From assembly GCA_964549735.1 (NCBI GenBank), contig CAZJWO010000042.1, forward strand, positions 1-28,698: a stretch of DNA of 28,698 nt. Direction: 5' to 3'. Position numbers and translations under genes: made by a program. Of the stretch, positions 22,691-28,698 are shown piece by piece. Source of the DNA: Glo-17 sp964549735. GTDB lineage: Bacteria > Krumholzibacteriota > Krumholzibacteriia > LZORAL124-64-63. Below the pieces are notes generated by a model. The model did no database searches, was not told the origin of the DNA, and saw only the letters and a list, made by a program, of their open reading frames with translations. Numbering within the stretch: position 1 is the stretch's first letter; each line of letters begins with the position of its first letter.

Positions 22691-24639
22691 TGACCCAGGG
22701 CTGTCCGGATGACCTCGGTCAGGTCTTCGATCCGATATGGTTTCTTGATGAAACCGGCGAGCCCGGCGCCGGCGAATCGGCTCGTGGCGTCCTGTTCGTT
22801 GTAGCCGCTGGCCAGCACGACCGGCACATGCGGCTGCAGCAGCCGCAATTCGCGGAACGTCTGCTCGCCGTCCATGCCGGGCATGGTCAGGTCGAGCAGC
22901 ACGAATGCGATGTCCGCCGCGTGCTCGCGGAAGATCTCCAGGCCGCGCGCGCCGTCCTCGGCGATCCGCACCTCGAAACCGAGTCGTGCGAGGATGCGCC
23001 GGGCGAACTCGCGCACGTTCTCGTCGTCGTCGATCACCAGGGCCGTTCCCTGACCTTGCCAGGGCGCCGGCGCGCTGAACGACAGTTCTGTCGGCGCGGC
23101 CGCGGGTTCGGCGCTGGCCGGCAGCCACACGACGATGCGCGTGCCCCGTTCCGGCCGGCTGTCGATCTCCAGCGCGCCGCGATGGCCGCGCACGATGCCC
23201 TGGACCGCGGCCATGCCCAGGCCGCGTCCCTGGAACTTGGTCGTGAAGAAGGGATCGAACAGCCTCTCCTTGATCTCTTCGCTCATGCCGCAGCCGGTGT
23301 CCGCGACTTCCAGCGCCACATACGGACCGCCGGGCAGGTCGGCGCCCAAGAGGTTGTCGCGCAAGCGATCGCGGTCGAGGTGTTCGAGGCGCGTGCGCAG
23401 AGCGATCACGCCGTCCTTCTGCGTGCTCTCGATGGCCTCCGAGGCGTTGGTGACCAGGTTCATGACGATCTGCCGGATCTGCGCGGCATCGGCCTCGACA
23501 GCGGGCAGCGGCGCGGCCAGGTCATAGTGCAGGCGCGCGCGCTTGGAAATGGAGATCTCGAGCAAACGACCCATCTCGCGCACCAGCGCGGCCAGGTCGA
23601 TCGGTTCGATCACGAACTGGCCCTTGCCCGAATAGGCCAGCATCTGGTTGGTGAGGTCGGACGCGCGCAAAGAGGCCCGGCGGATGTCGACGACCGCCTC
23701 GCGTCCCGGCGCCGCCGGTGGCATGTCCATGAGCGCCAGCTCCGCGTTGCCGAGGATCGCCACGAGCAGATTGTTGAAGTCGTGCGCGATGCCGCCGGCC
23801 AGCACGCCCAGGCTCTCCAGCTTCTGCGCGTGCAGTATCTGCCGCTCGAGCAGCAGGCGCTGCTCCTCGGCCTGCTTGCGCGCGGTGATGTCGCGATCGA
23901 TCCCCCGGTAGCCGCGGCAGGCGCCGCGCGCGTCGAGGATGGGCACGGCGCTCGTCTCGAGCGTCACGAGGCGTCCGTCGCGGTGCCGGTTGACATTCTG
24001 GAGATTGACGACCGGCCGGCCGTCGCGCACGGCCGCCTCCCAGAGCGGCGCCACGCGCCGCGCCTCTTCGACCGGCATGAGCGCGAAGAAATCGCGGCCC
24101 AGCATCTCGTGCGCTTCGTATCCCAGGAGGTCCTTGACGCGCGGACTGCAATAGGTGTACGAACCGCGCTCGTCGACGGCCCAGATCCAGTCGCGGGAGG
24201 TCTCCACGAGCGCGCGGAAACGCTCCTCCGAAACGCTCAGATGCTCGAGCGAGAGATTGTAGTCGCGCCGGGTCGCGGCGAGATCGGCGTGCAGGCGGCC
24301 TAGTTCGATCGCCCGCGCGTGGGCCATTTCGGCGACCGCGGCGGCGTCCTCGATGACGGCGACCATCACGCCCAGCAGGCCCGGCAAGGCCTCCAGATCG
24401 GTGGGGGCCAGGCGCAGGTGCCAGAGCGCCGGGCCGAGCCGCCGCCAGGTCCCGCGGCCGTCGACGGTCAGGACCAGTCCGCGCAGGCGCGCGGGAGCGT
24501 CGGGCAGGGCCGTCAGGACCTCTTCGAAGCGGCGCACCAGCACGACCACGGTGCCGGACATGAGTTCGCGCTTGGCAAGCGCTGTCGGGGCGAAACCCGC
24601 GGGAGCCGGTTCCAGGGTCGTCAGCAAACGCGCCGGCAT
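22687..24639 (-). CDS. Soluble hybrid histidine kinase (PAS-HisKA-HATPase-REC)
   Basis: The 650-residue protein has no membrane segment. After an unrecognised N-terminal region (1-130) there is a PAS domain (about 137-255, with Y-C-S-P-R-V and a C-terminal G-I-D-R-D-I-T-A-R-K-Q-A-E-E). A HisKA box carries H286 in G-G-I-A-H-D-F-N-N-L-L, followed by an HATPase domain with N398, D447-T-G-C-G-M and G-R-G-L-G-M-A, and a receiver domain with D583 in L-L-D-L-T-M-P-G and Lys633. All catalytic residues are present. No HPt domain is present, so phosphate must go to an HPt or regulator elsewhere, or the receiver is regulatory. GAGGAG precedes the ATG; the start lies 17 bases after the FIST gene stop. 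Confidence 0.94.
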   Translation of the reverse strand: MPARLLTTLEPAPAGFAPTALAKRELMSGTVVVLVRRFEEVLTALPDAPARLRGLVLTVDGRGTWRRLGPALWHLRLAPTDLEALPGLLGVMVAVIEDAAAVAEMAHARAIELGRLHADLAATRRDYNLSLEHLSVSEERFRALVETSRDWIWAVDERGSYTYCSPRVKDLLGYEAHEMLGRDFFALMPVEEARRVAPLWEAAVRDGRPVVNLQNVNRHRDGRLVTLETSAVPILDARGACRGYRGIDRDITARKQAEEQRLLLERQILHAQKLESLGVLAGGIAHDFNNLLVAILGNAELALMDMPPAAPGREAVVDIRRASLRASDLTNQMLAYSGKGQFVIEPIDLAALVREMGRLLEISISKRARLHYDLAAPLPAVEADAAQIRQIVMNLVTNASEAIESTQKDGVIALRTRLEHLDRDRLRDNLLGADLPGGPYVALEVADTGCGMSEEIKERLFDPFFTTKFQGRGLGMAAVQGIVRGHRGALEIDSRPERGTRIVVWLPASAEPAAAPTELSFSAPAPWQGQGTALVIDDDENVREFARRILARLGFEVRIAEDGARGLEIFREHAADIAFVLLDLTMPGMDGEQTFRELRLLQPHVPVVLASGYNEQDATSRFAGAGLAGFIKKPYRIEDLTEVIRTALGH

Positions 24640-24656
24640 GCCGTGGACTCCTCGCG

Positions 24657-25808
24657 TCAGGTCTCGAAGACGAGCAGGATGTAGGTCATGTTATGGAAGA
24701 GGGTCCGGGTGTAGCCGTCAGCCGTCCGCCGCGGACCGATCTCGCCGAAGGAAGGAAAGCCGGCCAGCGGAAAGATCTTGCCGTAGCCCTCACGCACGGC
24801 TCCGACCTCATGGTCGTCTTCGCGGCCGCCCAGGACATGCTTGCGCCCGGCGCAGCTGATGACCAGGCCGGCTGCCGGCTGTCCCGATTGCCGGCTCAGG
24901 CGGGCGCTGATCTCCCGCACGTCGCGTACGATCACCTCCGGCGAAGCCTGGCAGAACTGGATGCTCTGGCCATGCTGCACCGCGCCGAAGAGGGTGACGC
25001 TGCCGCCCGCGGCATCGATCTCGCGGATCGTGCGCAGGCAACAGAGCGAGGCGTCGTCGCCGGAGGTCAACCGGAACGCCGCGATGCCGAGGTCGGCCAT
25101 CGAGAGCGGTTTGCCGGCCTGGCGGGCGATGAAGTCCATGGCGCTGAGGCCGTCGACCCCCAACAGGCGCGTGCCTTCGGCCCCGGTCACGACGCCAGGC
25201 CTGCCGATCGGCACGAGGTCGCCGGCGACGTGGATCGCGAAGCGCAGGTCGCCCGTCGCGCCGAGCACCGCGAGGCCGTCGCTCAAAGCTTCGCGGCCGG
25301 CGTAGACGAAGCAGCGCTGCATGCGGTACTCGTCGCCGGCGAGGCCGCCGATCGCCGGCGCGCCGACGCGCGCCTGCAAGACGTCCACCAGCTTCGCCGC
25401 GTCGGCGCGGAAATCGGCGAACAGCACGCAGAGCGAGAGCGGCTCGGCGCCGGCCGCGGCATGCAGCGCGTCGATGCTGCGGGCCAGCGCCCCTTCGACA
25501 TCGGCGGCGACGCCCGTGGCGGTCGCCAGATGCCAGCGCACGCGGCCTGCGGAGTTGAGGCCGAGCGCGCAGGCGCCGATCTCGGCCAGGGTCACGGACT
25601 CGTAGAACCCGTCGCCCGTGGCTCCGACCACGACCGGCGCGCGACCGAGCGCATCGTGCAGGCCTTCCAGCAGCTCGGGGCTGCCCTGGTAATGGATCGA
25701 CGAGAAAAGGAAGACGACCTCGGGCGCCAGGTCGGCCAGGCCTTCGCCCAGCTGCAGCCCGGCGCGGTACGGGTCGAGCTGACGCGTGGCGACGGACCGA
25801 GCGCGCAT
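24657..25808 (-). CDS. FIST-domain sensor protein (NosP-like candidate)
   Basis: The 383-residue cytosolic protein spans FIST N (about residues 35-215, starting V-V-F-L-F-S-S-I and P-V-V-V-G-A-T-G-D-G-F) and FIST C (about 225-370, ending in the conserved V-I-S-C-A-G-R block and G-F-P-S-F-G-E-I). FIST proteins sense small ligands and feed signal-transduction proteins. In NosP-type members the ligand is nitric oxide via heme, and the gene sits next to a hybrid histidine kinase (NahK). The same arrangement is present here: the kinase starts 17 bases downstream. Heme ligation cannot be proven from sequence, so NosP identity is an inference from context. GAAAGG precedes the ATG at 25808. Confidence 0.88.
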   Translation of the reverse strand: MRARSVATRQLDPYRAGLQLGEGLADLAPEVVFLFSSIHYQGSPELLEGLHDALGRAPVVVGATGDGFYESVTLAEIGACALGLNSAGRVRWHLATATGVAADVEGALARSIDALHAAAGAEPLSLCVLFADFRADAAKLVDVLQARVGAPAIGGLAGDEYRMQRCFVYAGREALSDGLAVLGATGDLRFAIHVAGDLVPIGRPGVVTGAEGTRLLGVDGLSAMDFIARQAGKPLSMADLGIAAFRLTSGDDASLCCLRTIREIDAAGGSVTLFGAVQHGQSIQFCQASPEVIVRDVREISARLSRQSGQPAAGLVISCAGRKHVLGGREDDHEVGAVREGYGKIFPLAGFPSFGEIGPRRTADGYTRTLFHNMTYILLVFET

Positions 25809-26015
25809 GCCGTGACCTTTCGCCGGGATTCTCCGTGCCTCCAGACTATGCCATGATCGCGGTCTCGAATACAGATAGAATTTACTGATAGGCCCTCAGA
25901 CCGGCATCCCGGCCGGCGTCGCGGCGCCGATAAGACTTTGCCCGCCGTTCCGCAGATCCGGTAGAATGATAGCTGGTTCCGCGTGCCGTCTGGGGAACGT
26001 GCGGGCGAGGTCTGC
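25809..26015. promoter_or_regulatory. Divergent promoter region, FIST operon and STAND regulator
   Basis: This 207-base region drives the FIST-kinase operon leftward and the STAND-SARP gene rightward. On the plus strand TTGCCC (25938-25943) and TAGAAT (25962-25967, 5/6 to -10) are 18 bases apart. The patch 25845-25890 is distinctly AT-rich; there the minus strand reads TGG-CATAGT, a possible extended -10 for the FIST operon. A shared regulator could act on both directions. Confidence 0.4.
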
Positions 26016-28698
26016 ATGGCGGCTGCTGTCTTTCGCGCCAAGTTCACCGTGCCGTCCCTGCCGGCCGATTTCAAGCCGCGGTCGCGGCTCGATCGCCTGT
26101 GGCGCGCCTGGAGCCAGCGGCGCCTGCTGACCGTCACGGCGGGCGCCGGCTGGGGCAAGACCTGCTTCCTGGCCGATCATGCCGGCAAGCTGGGCGACCG
26201 CGCCCTGTGGTACACTCTCGACGACCTCGATCGCGATCCCTCCGTGCTGGTGGCGCACCTCGCCGTGGCCTGCGGCATGCCGCAGTCCGCGGCGCCGGCG
26301 CTGGAACAGCTCGCGGGCATCATCGGCCGCCTGGACCGCTGCCGCTTGCTCGTGCTCGACGACGTGCAGGCGATCGCGCACGCCGACAGGTCGCGTATGG
26401 TCCTCGAGCGCCTGCTGCGCTACCTGCCCCCGTCGTGCCGGCTGGTGATCTCGGCGCGCGAGCCGATCGCCCTGGCCGGCGCCCGTCTGCGCGCGCGGGG
26501 CGAAGCGGCCGCGTTGACCTCCACCGAGCTCGCATTCACCGGGTCGGAAACCGCAGCGTTCCTGTCGCGGCGCCTCGGGCGCGCGGGTTCCGCGGCGCTC
26601 GCGGCGCGGGTCCACGACCTGACCGAAGGCTGGCCGACAGGGCTGGAGATCGTCTGCCAGGCGCTCGGCGAATGCCACCCTCGAGATCATGACGCCGTTC
26701 TGCAGCGCCTCGTCGACGGCGGCGGCCGCTGGTTCGAGTTCTTCAGCGAGGAGGTGCTCGCCGAGCTCGACGACGCCACCCGCCGCTTCCTGCTGCTGAC
26801 CTCGGTCTTGCCGCATCTCGAGCCGGAGCACTGCGACCGGCTCACCGGTCGCCGCGACAGCGCCGCGGTCCTGGCCGATCTCGCGGCGCGGCGCCTGTTC
26901 ACCCTGCCGGTCGGCGAGCGATCGTGGCGTTACCACCCTCTGCTGCGCGCGTGCCTGCGCGGACGGCTGGATCGCGAGCTGCCGGCTGGCGAGGTCCAGC
27001 GCCTGCGCCGGCGGGCGGCCGCGCTGCTGTCGGCGGCCGGCGAGACCGAGGCGGCCGTCTGCGATCTCGCGCGGGTCGGCGATAGCGACGGCGCCCGCGC
27101 GCTGGTCGCGCGCCACGCGCGCGCCTTGACGGGTTCGCAGCGTCCCGAGACGTTGGCGCTCGCTCTGGCGAGCCTGCCCGAGGCGCAGGTGCGCCGCGAT
27201 CCCGCGGTGCTGCTGGTCCGGGCCAGCCTCGCGCAGATGCAGGGCCGCTGGGAGCATGCCGGACGGGATCTGCGGACCGCGCTGCGCGACGGTCCGCCGG
27301 GACCGCTCGCCGGCATGCTGCACGCGCACCACGTGCGTCTGACCCTGCAGCACGGCCGTTTCGCCGCCTGCCTGCAGGCCGGCCGGCGCGCCCTCGCCGC
27401 CGAGCCGCGCCCCGCGACACGAGATCGCGGGATCATCCTCGCGGCGATGGGCGTCGCGGCGGCCAGTCTCGGCCGCATGGCCGAGGGCCGACGCTTGCTG
27501 CTGGACGCGCTGACGACGGCGCGTCGCTGCCGCGATCTCGACCTGCAGGGGCGCTGCCTGTTCCTGCTGGCGGCCAACGTCCACTACATCCACGGAAACC
27601 TGGTCCAGGCGTTGCGGGACGCCCGGCAGGCGCGCGACATCTTCGCCGGTCTCGGACGCGGCGATCTCGCCTGCCACGCCGAAGGCGTCCTGGGCTTCGT
27701 GCTGGCGGGAATGGGCGAGTCGACCCAGTCGCGGCAGTCCTCCCTGTGGGCTCTGCAGAAGGCCGAGGCCATCGGCTACCGCCAGATCGCGGGCTACGCC
27801 CGCCTTACGCTGGGCGAGTGCGAGCTGCTCGCCGGCGATCCCGTCGCCGCGGCCGACCGTTTCGGCGAGGCCGGCGAGATCGCCCGCGAGCTGGGCGAGG
27901 ACGCGCTGGCGAACTGGGCTCGGCTCGGCCAGGCCGAAGCCTATTGGCGCGTGGACGACCATGCCCGCGCCGCCGCGGCGACCGAGAGCGCCCACGAGCT
28001 CGCCGCGCGTCGCCGCGACCATTTCTGCCTGGCGCGCGCTCTCGCGCAGCGCGGCCGCCTGGCCGCGCGTCAGAACGGGCGGGTCGCGCAGCAGCACTGG
28101 TCGCAGGCGGAGCGTATCTTGACCAAGCTCGACGCGCGGCTCGAGCTCGCGCGGTTGCGCTTGTGGCGGGCGGCGGCGGCAGCGGAAGATCCGGCCGCGG
28201 TCCTGCGCGAGGTGGCCGCTTCGCCGCACGCCTTTCTGATCGAGCGCTGCGAGGCGCCATTGGCGGCCGCGCTGCGCGCCGGGCTCGCGGCCGGCGAGAG
28301 CGCCGGGCGAATCCGCCGGACCGCGCCGCCGCGTGCGCGCGAACCGCTGCATCTGCGGCTGCTCGGCACGCTGGAGATCGATCGCGGCGCCGAGCCGCTC
28401 GTCGCCGGGCCGTGGCGCTCGCGTCGCGCCCGCCGGCTATTGAACGTGCTGGCGGGCCATCGCTTGCAGCCGGTGCCGCGCGACCGCGTGCTCGAAACGC
28501 TCTGGCCGGAGACCGATCCGGAGCGGTCGCTCGGCAATCTTCGCCAGGCCGTGTTCCAGTTGCGCCGCGTGCTCGAACCGTCGCGCGCCGGCGAGCCGGT
28601 TCACGTCAAGAGCGAAGGCGAGACGTTGCGCCTGGACCTCGGTCCCGGCGGGACCTGCGACCTGGTGCGGTTCGAGACGCTCCTGGACAAGGCCCGCG
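26016..28698 (+). CDS. STAND-ATPase/TPR regulator with SARP-type DNA-binding domain (partial)
   Basis: The reading frame is open from ATG 26016 to the window edge (894 codons, no stop), so the C-terminus is missing. The N-terminus resembles MalT: F-R-A-K-F-T-V-P-S-L-P, then a Walker A G-A-G-W-G-K-T (residues 43-49) and Walker B R-L-L-V-L-D-D (about 110-116). A long helical TPR-like region follows (about 330-770). From about residue 777 there is an OmpR/SARP winged helix with L-R-L-L-G-T-L-E-I and E-T-L-W-P-E-T-D-P-E-R-S-L-G-N-L-R, then the expected start of a BTAD domain. MalT-family proteins normally end in a LuxR HTH; SARP-type ends occur in large STAND regulators. It probably activates transcription on ligand and ATP binding. 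GGGCGAGG precedes the ATG. Confidence 0.85.
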   Translation, partial: MAAAVFRAKFTVPSLPADFKPRSRLDRLWRAWSQRRLLTVTAGAGWGKTCFLADHAGKLGDRALWYTLDDLDRDPSVLVAHLAVACGMPQSAAPALEQLAGIIGRLDRCRLLVLDDVQAIAHADRSRMVLERLLRYLPPSCRLVISAREPIALAGARLRARGEAAALTSTELAFTGSETAAFLSRRLGRAGSAALAARVHDLTEGWPTGLEIVCQALGECHPRDHDAVLQRLVDGGGRWFEFFSEEVLAELDDATRRFLLLTSVLPHLEPEHCDRLTGRRDSAAVLADLAARRLFTLPVGERSWRYHPLLRACLRGRLDRELPAGEVQRLRRRAAALLSAAGETEAAVCDLARVGDSDGARALVARHARALTGSQRPETLALALASLPEAQVRRDPAVLLVRASLAQMQGRWEHAGRDLRTALRDGPPGPLAGMLHAHHVRLTLQHGRFAACLQAGRRALAAEPRPATRDRGIILAAMGVAAASLGRMAEGRRLLLDALTTARRCRDLDLQGRCLFLLAANVHYIHGNLVQALRDARQARDIFAGLGRGDLACHAEGVLGFVLAGMGESTQSRQSSLWALQKAEAIGYRQIAGYARLTLGECELLAGDPVAAADRFGEAGEIARELGEDALANWARLGQAEAYWRVDDHARAAAATESAHELAARRRDHFCLARALAQRGRLAARQNGRVAQQHWSQAERILTKLDARLELARLRLWRAAAAAEDPAAVLREVAASPHAFLIERCEAPLAAALRAGLAAGESAGRIRRTAPPRAREPLHLRLLGTLEIDRGAEPLVAGPWRSRRARRLLNVLAGHRLQPVPRDRVLETLWPETDPERSLGNLRQAVFQLRRVLEPSRAGEPVHVKSEGETLRLDLGPGGTCDLVRFETLLDKAR

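Noticed and set aside
22366..22712. Plus-strand coding extension after the DUF418 gene
   Set aside because: Apparent plus frames there are opposite the cohesin-like minus-strand fragment and kinase end and show no protein-like features.
1..28698. CRISPR arrays, insertion sequences, prophage, tRNA and rRNA genes
   Set aside because: No regularly spaced repeats, transposase or integrase reading frames, phage proteins or RNA-gene signatures were found by reading either strand.

Overview
The window looks like one end of a draft (probably metagenomic) contig from a GC-rich, Gram-negative bacterium. Evidence for an outer membrane is an OprP/OprO-type porin, a small beta-barrel protein ending in Phe, and several lipoproteins. 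Planctomycete-style kinase-TPR architecture, paired DUF3857/transglutaminase proteins, a PqqL-like M16 lipoprotein and a cohesin-like fragment suggest an FCB-type candidate phylum (Krumholzibacteriota/Eisenbacteria-like) or a planctomycete/myxobacterium relative. There is no rRNA or marker gene, so this placement is only an inference. Bases 18-50 are an Illumina adapter, so the left edge is an artefact.

Layout. (1) 51-678, minus: a beta-barrel protein gene followed by a cut-off methyltransferase gene. (2) 808-2672, plus: a DUF1648 membrane protein overlapping a phosphate-selective-type porin. (3) 2673-3120: a long gap with a structured inverted-repeat element, then a candidate promoter and operators. 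(4) 3121-4640: a WYL-family regulator overlapping a SnoaL-like protein. (5) 4823-8314: a Ser/Thr kinase with TPRs, then a GPP34 (GOLPH3-like) protein. (6) 8532-9650: an orphan sulfate-binding lipoprotein. (7) 9837-12068: a copper operon, a NirK-like multicopper protein fused to an amicyanin-like domain plus an azurin/auracyanin-like lipoprotein, closed by a clear hairpin terminator. (8) 12217-20983: two coupled DUF3857/transglutaminase-fold proteins (one active, one lacking catalytic residues), a papain-like cysteine peptidase, an M16 metallopeptidase lipoprotein and a DUF2891 protein. (9) 21052-22365: a DUF418 membrane protein. (10) 22355-25808, minus: a FIST sensor protein, a soluble hybrid histidine kinase, and a cohesin-like fragment with no proper start. 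(11) 26016 to the right edge, plus: a large STAND-ATPase/TPR regulator ending in a SARP-type DNA-binding domain, cut off by the window end.

How they may work together. The copper proteins form a plausible periplasmic electron-transfer pair. The FIST-kinase pair has the layout of known NosP/NahK nitric-oxide signalling modules and is divergent from the STAND-SARP regulator. The 12-21 kb block is a same-strand run of exported and cytosolic transglutaminase/peptidase-fold proteins with overlapping reading frames. No CRISPR array, tRNA, rRNA or insertion sequence was seen.
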